A stretch of DNA of 64,000 nt from Diploscapter coronatus (lineage: Eukaryota; Nematoda; Chromadorea; Rhabditida; Rhabditidae), in NCBI GenBank assembly GCA_964036155.1, contig OZ038422.1:26745201-26809200 (forward strand), in the 5' to 3' direction. The notes beneath the pieces were generated by a model. That model did no database searches. It was not told where the DNA came from and worked only from the letters and a program-made list of their open reading frames with translations. Made by a program: the position numbers and the translations under genes. This document shows, in pieces, positions 18,025 through 30,699 of this stretch. The number at the start of each line of letters is the position of its first letter. Position 1 is the stretch's first letter.

Positions 18025-19696
18025 TTTCTGGAATTTTCCAGAGTGAATTCAAAATTCACGAAATTCGAGAACAGACAACGAAAATTCGCCGATGATGTGT
18101 AGTGTTTTCAATTGAATTAAATATGATGCAAATACATAAATTGAAAGAAACGAAGAAATTCTTTAGAGGAGGACGTCCTTTCCGAGCAAAAGAAAAATTT
18201 AACGGGGAAGGTGGCAAATTAGACAAAAGCTTGATTTGTTTGAGACAGTGAAAAACCGACGATGAATCATTTTGGGGGAGAAATTTGCTTCTTCCCACAA
18301 GCTGGAATGAGGGAAATGCAGAGAAGCAGAGGAAAGGGGGCCGGCCACGGAAAAAGTCAAACGGAAACAGAACAAGGCATGCGAAGAATGATGGTGGTAG
18401 AAGTGATAACTGATGAAAGAAGCATGATGAAATCCACGAATGATGCAAGGATGCAGTTGCACATTAGGGCTGAATGAATGAATTAGTGACACAACCTTCG
18501 AAATTCGAAATGAGGAAAGTGAAAAGACGAGAATATTTGCTTTACCGAAAGACGGAAAGAAAGGAGAAGAAAGAAATGGGAGTGATCGGTAAAGATTTGG
18601 AATTGACTGAAATGCTGAAATGAGCTGCTAGAACTAGGAGAACAAAGTAGAGAAAGAGAATTACACTCTGAGAAGCAGGGAAGAGAGCTTAGATGAACCT
18701 GTTGGGTTGTTTGGTGGCAGGAAGAGGTCAGAGATGCAGAGTAATTGAATTAGGTAAAGGCTAGAGATCAAAAGACAGGGTTATCTGATCAATATTCAAC
18801 TAGAACAAAGCTGATCTTCACATTAATTCTTCGCCTGCAAGCTCTGAATACACAGCCTAAGGCGATTACAAAACTTGAGCAAAGAGATGAGAGAACTGGA
18901 AGAAAAAATCGAGGAAGGGAAACTTAGGATTACTCTTCAGGACTATAAACTGATGCAATGGGAATGATGAAAGGAAGGCAGAAGAACGAAGGAAGGCTTA
19001 TCTCATGATTTTTCTGGCTCTCTTTGACGAGATCTGACCGGATCAAGGCTAGCTCTTGTGTATCCTCTGTAGACCGGAAGAGGGGCGGAAAAAATCATCG
19101 CACGCGGATTCTATGAAAAAAAAAAAAAAAGTTGGATATAGCAAATGTTGAAAATTTTCAAATTATACAGATTTTTATGGTCCTTTACTCTTCATCAATA
19201 CGTCACGTATATGGTATATTTCTGTGGCAATATAATTTTGGCGCCATACTATATCTTTTTCCTCGACTATTTTCTCGCACACAGGACGCGGCGCCAGCCT
19301 CTATATCGATTGTCGACCATCTGTCTCTATGCTAATGCACTCGGCTGGTTGCTGGGAGTCTGGGAGCCTAGTGTGTTGCCCTAGGCAGGCAAAGGCAGCG
19401 GAGGAAGGGAGGGAGGGGAATTTTACTGCTGCCTGGCCGCGGGCTCTTCGCTCTCCCCCCGCCAGGCCTTGCCGCGGCGCCCCTTTTCCTCTGCCTCTCT
19501 GCAGAGCAGCTTCTACTCCTTCCCTTTACTCTCGCCCCTCTTCTCTTCCATTTCCATTTCCATTTCCCCAATTCCATGGCGCCATAGCTAACGTGCCATT
19601 CTCGGATCGATACGAGAACCACTTGTTTTATATATCGAGTCGTAGCGCCTAAGACGATTGCATTTAGCAGTTTAGTTTCATATTTGCCGATTTAGG
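18025..19696. other. Divergent intergenic region, LIM gene and FLYWCH gene
   Basis: Purine-rich on the plus strand up to about 19000, then a GC-rich block at about 19270-19580 that probably belongs to the FLYWCH gene promoter. Overlapping frames on both strands have no family signal. A TGATCTTCA copy lies at about 18811. Confidence 0.5.
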
Positions 19697-21011
19697 ATGA
19701 GCTCTAAATCCTCGCTAGAAGACGTCCTGGACGCCATCGAGAAGAACGTCAAAACCGAGGCGAACTCCGAAGACAACGACAATCTAGGCGACGTCATCAA
19801 TTCGATCAACGTCGAAGACATTCTCTCCAATCTGAACAATGTACGATTTTAAGATGTCATAGTGCCTTCTAAATTTCAATTTTAGCTCCCTGTCGTGAGA
19901 AGCGAACAGGAAATTAAGCCTTCGAAAAACGGAGTCGTAGAGAAAATTCGAACTCGACCCTTCCAAAGGAAGTCTAAGGGATGCAGACTTAAGGTATTTC
20001 GTTTTATCATTAATTGAATCAGCTATCCCAATCTAGGTATATGACAATGGCTATGTATTTACCAAAGATAAGAACTCGTCTTGTGGAACGAAGGCCTTCT
20101 GGAGGTGCGAAAGGAAGAATGATTGTCCGGGTATGATCTTCATAATTCATATAAACAACTTAATCCCGGAATTTAAATAAACTGGATATGATTATAGCTC
20201 GAGTGCATACTGATTTGGTAGGGGGTCAGATCGTGAAGAGAATTCATTCTCACACCCATCCTCCCCCTTGCAAGGATGAGTTTCCTCCGGATATGACGCT
20301 GATTCATCCAGGTGAAAATTCATTAACAATTTACGGCTAAAGTTAAATTTAAACCCAAATTTAACACACATCATGAATATAATTATAGATGGCACTCGAG
20401 TCACGGAAATTAAGCCCAATACAGCTTTGCTAATTGCTAGCAGCTCCGCGTCTTCTCCCGCTGTGACGACGTCTTCCAGTGACAGAGTCAACACTTCTGT
20501 GTCTCCAGACAGAAACTCATCCAGCCCTTCGTTGGTCTCCCAAAATAGCCCTAATACTTCTGAAGATCAGAAACAATAGTAAGCTAAGTGTTAAGGGAAT
20601 TGCCGATTTTCAAAATATTTAGCGTCGCTGAAATCGTGAAGCAAATGCAAGAAGGCCTGTCTCCAGAGCAATTCTCCGAAATATTCGATGCGACGAAGAA
20701 AATCATCGAAGTTCTGGGTTCGAGGCAGATGGGGATCACCAGCCTGGATCAAGACATAGATCCCCAAGTGGTGGAATTTCTCAAGAAGTGCAGATTGTCC
20801 CAGTATTCTAGGAAATTCTCCAGGTTAACTCCAGTTTTCGGTAACTTAAATCAATGAATCGAGTTTCAGATATACCATGTCATCATTAAGAGAGCTGTCG
20901 AGAGCTGATTGCATCACCATCTTAGGCACCACCCATGGTATCCTCCTGTTCAACTCCCTTCATAAATGGTATGACGGCACCACTAAAATGTTGAAAATCG
21001 ATAAAGCTTAG
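19697..21011 (+). CDS. FLYWCH zinc-finger protein with C-terminal SAM-like domain
   Basis: Seven exons (19697-19840, 19886-19993, 20037-20130, 20198-20311, 20389-20578, 20623-20823, 20870-21011) encode 330 residues. Residues about 85-155 form a FLYWCH zinc finger: GYVFTKDKNSSCGTKAFWRC, NDCPARVHTD, then HSHTHPP, giving the C-C-H-H ligand set. PEB-1 and FLH proteins of C. elegans carry this finger and bind DNA. A Ser-rich linker follows. The C-terminal 100 residues (QVVEFLKKCRLSQYSRKF, LRELSRADCITILG, GILLFNSLHKW) resemble the SAM-like oligomerisation domain of CP2/LSF factors. Reading past the in-frame TAG at 20577 requires the donor TA/GTAAGC, which restores the frame. ATG follows TTTAG/G, a likely trans-splice site. 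Its exact nematode ortholog is not certain. Confidence 0.85.
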
Positions 21012-22098
21012 ACTTTCAAATTAGTATTTATCATGTTTATGCAATATTTTACCATGTTCCTAAGTCTCTTGCCATTCTCCCAAATCTCGTGTTCAATTAG
21101 TCAATAGTTTTGCCATTGTATTTGCCATTTCCAAACCCACAAAATTATCATTGATCTCTAAATCATTCGATTCTACTAACAAATCGGGTATTATTTCTCC
21201 TTTTAAGTTACGTAAACCCACGACCTTTTATGCACATAATTGTTTTAAAATATTTATTCTGTCGATGTATCAAAGAATAAATGTGGGGATTTACATGTTG
21301 GAAAACTGACGATAATTTGACAAAATATATTTAAAAAATGTGTTGAAAATGTTGTATGGCAGTTAATAGTATTTTTCACTCAGAAGGAAAAAATTAACCG
21401 AAAGTTGAGAAAATTTCAGGAAATAAAAATGGGATTAAGACGGATTACACTAAATGCACACTCAAATCCAATGGATAAAACCCAAAGATATTCGGTGAAA
21501 GAATGGCCTAAAATGGATACTGTAAGAGAATAAAGAAGGTATACTGTAATTTGAAAAGTGATCAAGTTCCCAGACTAATTGGACGAAAATCTCGTAAACA
21601 ATTCGAATAATTGGTTAAAATAGAATTGAGTAGAAAAATAACCGTACAAATAAAGAGGCTGCTGCTGCGAGAGAAGGTGGCTTACTTGAGGTGAAGTGTC
21701 ATTTTTTTGGAAAATCCAGAAACTTCCCAAAATGTAGAAGTTGAGATCGAATCAAAGTATATTTTTCCAGGCCTACACTGAGAAATTAAAAGAAAGGGGA
21801 TTACTGTAAAACTGTTTGAGAAGGCAAGAAAAAATGCTGGGTTTTGGATAATAATGTTAAAGAAGAAGAGTACAAGTTTTGGTGGAGTAATACTAATCGT
21901 CGTGGAAAAGAAATTGATATTTCTAATTCAGACTTTCAAAAAATATCAATTTCTATAAAGCTATGAACACAGTATAAAGTGAAGAAAATTGAGTGACAAA
22001 ATGTGACTTATTATCAAGGCCATTTTGCCGTTTTTCAAATATGGTAATTTCGTAAGAAAGAGAAAGACAGATAAGTGATTCGAGTAATTACCATTTAG
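21012..22098. other. Convergent spacer with poly(A) signal
   Basis: AT-rich tail-to-tail region. AATAAA at 21276-21281 probably ends the FLYWCH transcript. No coding frame supported. Confidence 0.55.
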
Positions 22099-25000
22099 CT
22101 ATTGCTGCTGCTGCTGCTGTTGTTGTTCTTGTTGTTGTTGTTGCTGTGGGTTGTCTCCTTGCACCTCCTTTTCCTGTTCAATTTGTCCTTCTTCGTTTTC
22201 AAGCAGCCCGTTTGGTCGACTTGGCGAAGATTCAGCTGAAATTTATTAATTTTCAAAAATCCGCAAACAACAAAATACTTACGGTTTTCCTGGCGTTTCT
22301 TCGAATTCTCCTCAGCCATTTCGACATCTGTCGGTTTTTGCTGATCGCTCGATTGAATGAAGGGCTCGTTTTGGGCTGAAATTTCAAAAATCGTATTTTT
22401 TATCTAAATAAAAATTAAAAAAAAAAAACCTTTCTCCTCCTGAATCATCGGCATTCGCTGGCTATTGCCATTCTGCCTGTCCTCTTCATTCGATTTCTTC
22501 ACCGAATTCGCATTCGAATTGTTGACAATAGAAACGGGGATTTGCTGTGCAGATGGAGCTGATGGTGAGGGAATTGCCTGGCTGATGCTTGCAGTCGAGG
22601 AGGGCGCTGAGGGCGACGGCGAGGAGAACGAATTCGACTTCCTCCCGCTGGGGGTCGGCTTGTTCTGTCCCTGCGCCAAGAGGCTTGCCCTCGAAGCTTC
22701 TGAAATTCAAAATTTAACCATTTTCAAAAATCATCATTTTATAGAAAAAAAAATGCAATCTTCATAGAAAAGTTGCATGTTTAGAGGGGAAATCAAGTTT
22801 CCATGGAAAAAAAAATCAATCTCCTACAGAAACTTCAATGATTTTAAAAGTGCCACCTTTCAAAGCGTGAGCATTTTTGATCTCCTTGATGATCTTTTCC
22901 GGGTCGGTGTCCAGTGGAGGAAATCCCGATGCGTCTTCCTGTCTGGCCGTTGATGCCCTTTTTCTCTGCCTGACTCTGGGCCTTGTCGTGGTGACTGAAG
23001 AGACGATGCCCATTGGCAAATTGCCAGCTGAAGAAGGAGCCGTGACTGGGGAGGGACCCATCATTTGCTGCTGTGGATGACCGTAAGGATGAGCGTGCGA
23101 GGGACCGGCTGCTTGCTGCTGATGTGGATGCGAGTGGTGTGGAGAATTCATCGGTTGAGAGGACATCATGTTGTGCGGCGGCTGCGAAGACGACATTTGT
23201 GGGGGCATGTTCTGCAAATGTTGAATTTTACTATTTTTCATTCGCAAAGAAATTAGCCTATGATTCAATTCTATTTTCATGAAATTCGGAATCGCAAAGT
23301 CAGATTCATCAAAAAATTATTGCAAATTAGGCCACTCCTACCTGATGCATAGGTGGATAGCCTCCTTGGTGCTGCATCATCTGTGGGGGGCCCATATTTG
23401 GAGGGTAAGCGGGGTGAAATCCTGCAGGTGAATGTTGCATTGGAGGATGTGGATGCGACATGGAAATGGACGCAGAAGTGGAGGAATGACTGGCAGAGCT
23501 GCTGCTCATCGCCGCGTTCACCACGCGCTGAATCGTCTGGTTGATGCTGTTCGAGGGCGACATCTGTAAGTTTTTTTTTCTCTTAAAACATAGGCAATCT
23601 TTAATCCCCTTTGCAGTAAAATTGAAATTTATGATTTTTTTTCATAATTAATATTAAAAAAATGCTCACGTTCTGTCCATCCATGCAGGGAGAAGAAGCC
23701 TGTTCCTGTGAGCTTCTTTGCTGCGCGCTCCTCGTGTTGCCCGGGTGTATGAATGACTGTTGTTGCTGATTTTGTTGCTGCGGATTTGCGTATCGCATCG
23801 AGTGCGGGGAAGGCAAGTTTGGCGGTGGCATCTGAATTTAAAAAAATATATTTTTTTTTTAAATAACTTATTTTCTTACCCTCATCGGAGATCGCATATT
23901 CTGCTGCTGCTGCTGTTGTCTTCCCTGTGCACCAAATTGGCGCATGTTTGGCGAAGCGTTTGGAGGGAATTGTGATGGGAAGGCAGAGGACGCCGAAGGC
24001 AGTGGCGTAGTCGCTGGGGAGGGCGACAGGGACGGAGAGTGCTCGTTGCTGCATTTGCCACCAGAACTCGAGCCTGCTCCGTCCAGAATTCCTGCTGCGG
24101 GGTTAACTGAAATAAGTGTACTGTAGGTTTTCTTCTGAGAAAGAGGAAAGTACCTGGCAAAGCCCGTTTTCTAGTTGATTGCGACTGCGCAGTTGCTGGA
24201 GCGATGTTGCGGACTCGTCTAAATTTTTAATTTTATAAAATCCTCGAAAAAAAGGAAAATTTTAACAACCTCTTGATTTTAGGCTTCTCATCCTCGACTT
24301 TGCTTCCATCTGAATCGTCGTCGGACGAATCCGATAGTTTCTCGAAGTTCTGCAGCCGATCCAGCAGGAAGTTCTTGTCCCGAGACAACTTGAGCAGTTT
24401 CCTTTGCAAGTTGCGAATTTCCTCTTGATAGCATTCGTTTTCCTGAATCCACCAAATGAATTTTCACTCATTAAAATTTAGCGACATGATTTTCAAAGCC
24501 TAAAAGTAATACTAATCCAGATCTTGAAGCATGCTGTCATATCGTGCTCGCCGCTAGAATTCAGCGCTGGCTAGAGCGCGCTCTTTCCTGCGACGAGTAC
24601 GATATTTAAAAACTTTTTTTAAGAAAAAAACCTTACATATACGAGAAATTTGAACTTCTTCTTGCACTCTCTGTACTCGGTCTTGACGGACATGTTGCGT
24701 TTCTTCGTGTTCGAGAGGATGTGGGAGAGGCCTTGCGGGGTGAAGCCCTGTTTCATAAGCATTTGTTTTTCCGCCTCTGCAGCTGCAGTCGAAGACAGGA
24801 ACTGGGTGGACGAGCCGGGCTGACAGTTCTCCGGCCCGAATTGATTGAAATCCATGTCCTCGCTCTCGATCGACTGAATTCCCGGGGCCGGCATTAGAAG
24901 CTGAAAAAATCATCGTATTTTCAGAAAACCTAGCAATTCCCCGATAAATACTCCCGATCAGGGGCGTAAATTTTACACCCGCATAAGTGGGCACATAGCG

Positions 25001-27541
25001 GACATTGGTGGGAAATGCGTGTTGCTCCCACCCATTCCCCGCTATGTCCCACTCAATTCCCACTTGCTCCCACTCAATTTCTGACTTTTTATCAAGGACT
25101 TAAGTGATTTAAGAAATTAATTCCCAGATATTAGTCCAACATGATTTTTTAGTAATTACTGTTAATTGATTGATGACAACTAACACAGTTATGTCTATAA
25201 TTACCAATAATTACAAAAATTGAGAGAAAATCGAAATAGCCACTTTGCACGCGCTGAAGCGACGCGTCGCGGTCGAGTGCGATTTGCAAGTTAATCTAAT
25301 CGAGGTGTAAGCAAACATCTTTTTCAAAGACAATCGCGAGTATTTTCTTTCTATTCTCAGAGAGCTATGTGGAATGCCATATTTACAGAAAGGGAATTTT
25401 CGTACCGAACTAGCGGACTCAGGCAAGTCTCCAGGCATGGGCGGAGGCCGCATCGGGCCTGGAATCTGTCCGTGAATGGGAGGCTGCGGTGGGGGCATCA
25501 TTTGCGGGTGGAATTCGGGCGGGTGTTGCATTGAGGGTGGACCAATGGGAGCGTGTGGATGAGGAGGCTTGTTCAGCATCTGAAAATGCAGAAATCATTA
25601 GATTTCTGTAAAATAATATCGTTTTTTTACCTCGATAACCCTCGAAGGCTGTGGCTCTGCATTAACCTGTCCCTGCCCTTGAGGCGGTGGGGGACGGTAA
25701 TTCATCCCTCCATGCATTTGCTGTTGCTCGGGCATTTGTTGACTGAATTGTCCCGGAACTGGGTGATTCTCCACAATCTGTGGTTGTGGAATCTGGGATC
25801 GATCCGAGGACAGGATCTTCGAAATCAGCGACGGATTTTGGCCTCTCTGCTGCTGCTGCTGCGTTTCATTCTGCAAAATCTTCCATACATTTCCTCAGAA
25901 AATCTCGACTTCTCTACCTGTGTCTCTTCAGTTTGTCTCTGGTTGGGTTGAGCCCTCTGCAGAGCCGTCTGCAAGAGAGGCATGGTCGTTGTAGTGGGCG
26001 GGGCCGGCGAAGACGCAGATGCAGCAGGTGACTGTTGCGTCTGCGGAGAATTCTGTGCCTTGTGAGGAGGCAGCATTGGCGGGGGGAGCATCAGCGAGTC
26101 GGCTTTTCTCGGCGAATTTTGTGGGGCTGAATTCGGTCCTTGGTAACTCATCTTCGATCCCTGATAGGGCGGTGGAGCTGCGGAGGAATTCGGGGGGAAT
26201 TGGGGAGTGTTGAGGATTCGCTGCAGCTGCGAGGGCGGTCCTTGCGGCTGCTGAGAGTGATGCCCATTCGGTGCAGACGTCATCGGCTGCAATTTGTTCA
26301 TTTTACTACAAAATCTGTCACCTCCAGTCAGACCTGTTGCTGCTGCATATGCACTCCCGCCCCGTTCGGCATCATTTGCTGCGGTCCATTGGAAATCGGC
26401 GACGAGTGATTTGAATAGGAATCCTCGTAGGAGTTCAGCCTGTTCATTGCAGGCGAAGGTGCGTAGCCGTACATCGAAGGCGAGCCGGGAACGCCTGAAA
26501 ATTGGACTTTCTTCTCTGGAAAATTGAAGAAAAAACCCACTTTTGATTTGCCTCGAGTCCATGGGAGTGTCTTTTAACGGACTGAGCATGGCGGCTGGAA
26601 ATGACGTGTTGCTGTGGAAATGTTGCTGCTGTCCTTGAGGCAGGTATCTCTGCAATCGTAGTGGTTTTTAATTAGGAGTTAGGTTTAGCTTTAGCTTTAG
26701 CCTTGGGTGCAAATGTGAATCATAGATCTTTTACATTTTCATCTATGGGTTCAATTGATTATCAATTTGTGTACCTGCAACTGATTTCCAGGATTTCCGG
26801 GCAGAGGACTGGAAATTGGATTGGACGGGTTGGAGCTCGGTCGACGAGTCGTTGAGTTCTTTCCGTTGCCCGAGTTCGGGAGCATCGCGTCATTGCCTAG
26901 AAAGCGAAGGAAATAATGGAACATCCAATAAATCAAGTGGCTCTTGATTTATTTAGAGCGGGAATATTGGTGAATGGAATGAACTGTACCTGGATAGGGC
27001 GAAGGCGGGTGGTGTTGCGCTTGCGGCACAAAGGGCGAGTGGGAGGCTGAGTGAGACTGCGATGGGGACGGAGAGGGAGCCCCGACAGACGAGGACAATC
27101 CCAGCGGCGAGGCGCTCATCATTCCCTGCAAATTCACTCATGACATGTCGGGATGGACTCTTTGAGATAATTGCAGATATTTTTGACTTGGAAACTTGCC
27201 AAGCTATTTTACAACTTGGCTTGGAGATGAAAGTGGTGATAAAGAAAAGTTGGGATTATCTTTCAGGAAACGTTCTCGCATTTTCCTCTGCTATTTGTGG
27301 AAAAATAGGTGGATGCGCTACACAAGGCCTATTTGCTCGAGTTTCTTGGAACTACCTGGTTGAACGCTGGAGAGCTGCTCGAATAGGGCGAGTGGATCTG
27401 TGCCAGCGGGTCCGAATGATGTCGTTGCGGGGGCAGAGACAGGGGTGGCAATGGGAGTGGAAGTGGAGTTTGTGAAGTTGACTGAGGGTGGGTGGAGTTG
27501 GCTGAAGTGCCTGCAGGAGCAGACTCTGTCGAGGACGACAT
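22099..27541 (-). CDS. Large Q/P/S-rich protein with INO80E-like core
   Basis: Eighteen exons, from 27356-27541 (start) through 26990-27125, 26775-26896, 26541-26649, 26334-26494, 25918-26286, 25631-25870, 25406-25579, 24637-24900, 24270-24442, 24154-24218, 23880-24106, 23670-23831, 23342-23563, 22857-23211, 22430-22699 and 22283-22375 to 22099-22235, give 1154 residues with all phases agreeing. Residues about 565-645 match human INO80E: YRECKKKFKFLVYENECYQE, EIRNLQRKLLKLSRDKNFLL, DRLQNFEKL, then an acidic SDSSDDDSDGS stretch and basic KIKRRVRN. INO80E is a subunit of the INO80 chromatin remodeller. Most of the rest is low-complexity Pro/Gln/Ser/Met sequence. A basic VRQRKRAS segment lies near residue 965, and the end is poly-Gln. 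Human INO80E has about 240 residues, so this is roughly five times larger. The flanking function is unknown. Confidence 0.85.
24981..25060. repeat. Imperfect inverted repeat in intron of the INO80E-like gene
   Basis: GTGGGCACATAGCGG is mirrored by CCGCTATGTCCCAC about 35 bases later, in the long intron 24901-25405. Probably a small hairpin element. Confidence 0.5.
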
Positions 27542-28168
27542 CCCGCCTCCAACTTCAATTCGACTTCGACCTCTCCTTGCCTCTTTCAGATGTTCCTACC
27601 GAAGCTAGGCTGCACCTGTCAGAATTCCGCGCGTTTCAACACAAAACACGACAAACTAAAACCAGAAAATTAGAATAAATCCCGAAAAAAATAGAAAAAT
27701 GTCACGAAGCGGCAAAATCGAACAATCTACATGGGAGTTTTCTATGAAAAACTCTTAAATGTACTATAGAAGATGGAGATAGAAGAAATTCAAAAATTTC
27801 GAGAAAACTATAAGAGAAATGATAAAGTTTTCCGATAAAATGCCGAGAGAGAACGAGAAATCGGTTGAAAGTGGCAATTCTCGTGGGGATCGAGCTGTGC
27901 ACCCACAGCGTGCGAATCACATGCCATTTGCGGTATCGTTCAAAAGAGCGGATTCGAGAATATGGTAGCGAACGAAGAAAATAAAAAACCGAGCTGAAAA
28001 TAAAATTTCCTGCCAGCGGCAAAAATCGCTTCGTATCGCTTTTTCGTTGATTGGTTTTTGCGTGTCCAACGCTTCACCGTCAATTCGCGGCGTAAAAGCC
28101 GGATCGTTTTGAAAATCTCACTTCGGGTTTTCGATTTCTACCGTAACTTTCGACTTTTCGGCTTTCAG
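27542..28168. promoter_or_regulatory. Divergent promoter, INO80E-like gene and INTS15
   Basis: About 630 bases separate two head-to-head start codons, so both promoters must lie here. No TATA box stands out. The right end CTTTCAG/ATG is a likely trans-splice acceptor for INTS15. Confidence 0.6.
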
Positions 28169-30699
28169 ATGAATCGACCCCCGCGCCCAGCTACATCGGC
28201 ACACGCCAACTTCCCTGACTGCGTGCTGCCCGCTTTGAATCAGGTTTTTTCCTAGGAAACCCTTATTTTGTTTCGTCTTTTGGCTTCAGATGTCGAAAGT
28301 GATCCGAGGCTCAGCCCCTTTGCGAGGCAACCGAAGCGGTACGGGCTGCAAGAACCCCGAACTCCAGCAGCAGATCGACAGCGATGTTTTCTGCGTACTG
28401 CCTGGCGAGAAGCGGTCTCGTCTCAATGCTCTGCAACAGTTCACTCTGCTTGACATTCTAGCCAAATTCTTCATCGTAAGCATTTTTCTTTTTTTATTCT
28501 CTAGAAAGCCGAATTTTCAGGAACGCGCAGAGGACTCGCATAAATACGCCTACTTCGAAGCGCTCTTCCTGGGTAGGGAAGGAGACGGTGAGAGTCACCT
28601 GCACAGAATCGAAATGCTCTTCAAGATGGCCTCGTACGTTCTACAGTACCCCGTCTTCCACTTCTACAACTTCATTTCTCAGTGGCTTTCCAAGGTAATA
28701 TTCTTATTTTTTGATTTTTGAATTACAGTAACCCCTTTAGGTCTCCAGCAAATCGTACGCAGACGATTTCATCGCGATGTTGGTAGAGCATTTCATCCTG
28801 CCCTCGACCCCCGAAAACCCCACCCACAAATTCCTGCTGCCCCTGGAGAATTGGTGTCCCGAATTCACGGCTTTCTTCGTCATTTTGGCGCCAAATCACA
28901 GCCCCATAATCACGCCCGCCCTGGCTATCACCATCGGCAGCTACCTCATCAGGAACTGCCAGTTCATCCTCAAGAACATACGAGACAATCCGAGCATGGC
29001 ACAGAGCTTTTCTGAGGAGGTAGTCGTAATTTTTAGAGCATTTCTATCAGACCTACGAAGAACATCGTATGAACGCTCTTGCGACCTACACCCAGTATAT
29101 TTTCTTTTAAAAAAATACGTTTCTCCCAGCCTGTAATTAACCAAAATGTTCCTCGGTGCGACCTATCCTCATAGTTTATTTTCGTTCGACGAAAATGCTC
29201 CTTATGTCTGGCTTCTACAAAAAATTTAAGATATTAGACCATGGGACTAATTTTTTTAATTTTGTAGACCTTAAAGGGCTGATCTTTCAAGTTTTCTATA
29301 GAAATATGTTGAAGATTCATAATTTGTGTATCTTTCAGATATTCCCCAAGTTACTGGACTTCTGCATTCAGCCGGAGAACCAGAACAGTCATTCTGAATT
29401 GCATTCGGGTCTGATGCTCACGCTCGAGAGCTGGTCCAAAATCATGGCCAAACAGGACAACCTTCAGCTGAATTTGAGTACGTTGCATTTTCGACAGACC
29501 TAGCGAGAACGACCGTCAGAAATCCCCTATCTTTACGTGACCTACTCTCAGCATATTTTCTGAACGAATTTCTATCTCTAACTTATCAGGAACCAAAAAT
29601 TCATAATTGCGATCTGGTGCCATAATCATGATTAGAGACCGCAAGCTCCGCTCTCTTGTATTTTCTTGCTTTTGTTCAAAAAGTGATTGAAAGCGCCAAA
29701 AATAAGAAGCAAATCCCCTTCAAAGTTGGTGTTCACGAAAGATCTCTATCATAATTGATAAACAATTCGTAGAAATTGTTGTTCATTTTAGAAAATCTTG
29801 TCAGGAAGCGTGCGTCCGCAGACGCTCGCGAGCCTTTTATACTACGGGATCGTGTTCATTTCGATTAATTTTAGTGGCATCTTTCGCATTAAAAATGATT
29901 TTCATTTTATCGTTTTCTTCACGAATGATTTGCAAGTTTCATAAGTGTACACTACCGATTCGGCTGACTTTGGACCAAAAGTAGATTTCATGGCGCCGAT
30001 CACGAATCTGAAGTCAAGAGATGCTAACGGGCGGCGATTCAGACAGGGAAACGTGAACATCGTTTTGCACTGCAGAAACTTGCATGAAAAGCTGAAATCA
30101 GAAATTAGCATATATTACTTCTCTGTTTTCCTCTACTGCGCAAAACGACATTTACCTTTCCCTGCTGCATAGAACGATTTTCACGTTTCCTTTCCCGAAC
30201 CGTCGCTCGTCAGCACTTCTCGACTTCAAATCCGTGGATCAGAGTCCTGAAATACTCCCATGGTGAAAAAATCAGCCAAATCGGTCCTTGCTAGTTGTAT
30301 CGTATTTGATCATGTAGAATTGGAAACTCCAGAGAATTATATACTATGCAAAACCAATTGCGACCCCTGACTATGATATCGCCCTTGTGAGCTAGTTTAT
30401 TTTCGTCTGACGAGTGTACTCTCTAGGTCTTTTTTGAGAAAAAAAAACATCTAGTGTTCCAGATTGTCTCTGGAAAGACAAAACTGCGTGGACAATCCGG
30501 AGATACTCAGCGGTCTGTGTCGCAGTCAAAACCAACTGCGTTCCGAAGAAATTTGCTGAAGAGGTTGAATTTCTAATTTTTTTTTTTCCATTTTCAGAAA
30601 TAATGAAATTTCCAGAGGTTGAAATCCCTCGCGATTCCGTCGCACTTCGCCAGTCATTTTGAAAAGACTATTCAACTCGATCTTGTCAAAGTCAAATGA
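28169..30699 (+). CDS. INTS15: Integrator subunit 15 (C7orf26) homolog
   Basis: Seven exons (28169-28243, 28290-28475, 28521-28694, 28741-29019, 29339-29477, 30463-30563, 30616-30699) encode 345 residues. Family matches to human INTS15: RSRLNALQQFTLLDILAKFF (RLNSLQELQLLEIMCNYF), YFEALFLGREGDGESHLHRI (SSLFSPQGNKADDSRMSLL), PEFTAFFVI (PRFCCQFIT), and near the end VAVKTNCVPKKFAEERLKSL (VAMASGALLCTRDDLRTLC). INTS15 is a recently recognised part of the Integrator complex, which cleaves snRNA and other nascent transcripts. The exon 5 donor is A/GTACGT; only this choice keeps the last two exons open. The protein is about 100 residues shorter than the human one. The 985-base intron 5 holds a long inverted repeat. 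Confidence 0.8.
29955..30283. mobile_element. Long inverted repeat, MITE-like, in INTS15 intron
   Basis: Arms 29955-30075 and 30164-30283 are imperfect reverse complements over about 120 bases. For example CACGAATCTGAAGTCAAGAG pairs with the complement of a segment reading CACGGATTTGAAGTCGAGAA. The unpaired centre is about 90 bases. No coding frame inside. Confidence 0.75.

Noticed and set aside
18056..18492. Overlapping 130- and 97-codon minus-strand frames upstream of the LIM gene
   Set aside because: Mutually overlapping frames in purine-rich sequence with no signal of coding; probably the LIM gene 5' flank.
26679..26705. Interstitial telomere-like repeat (TTAGGTTTAGCTTTAGC)
   Set aside because: Only three imperfect units with TTTAGC rather than TTAGGC; inside an intron; too short.
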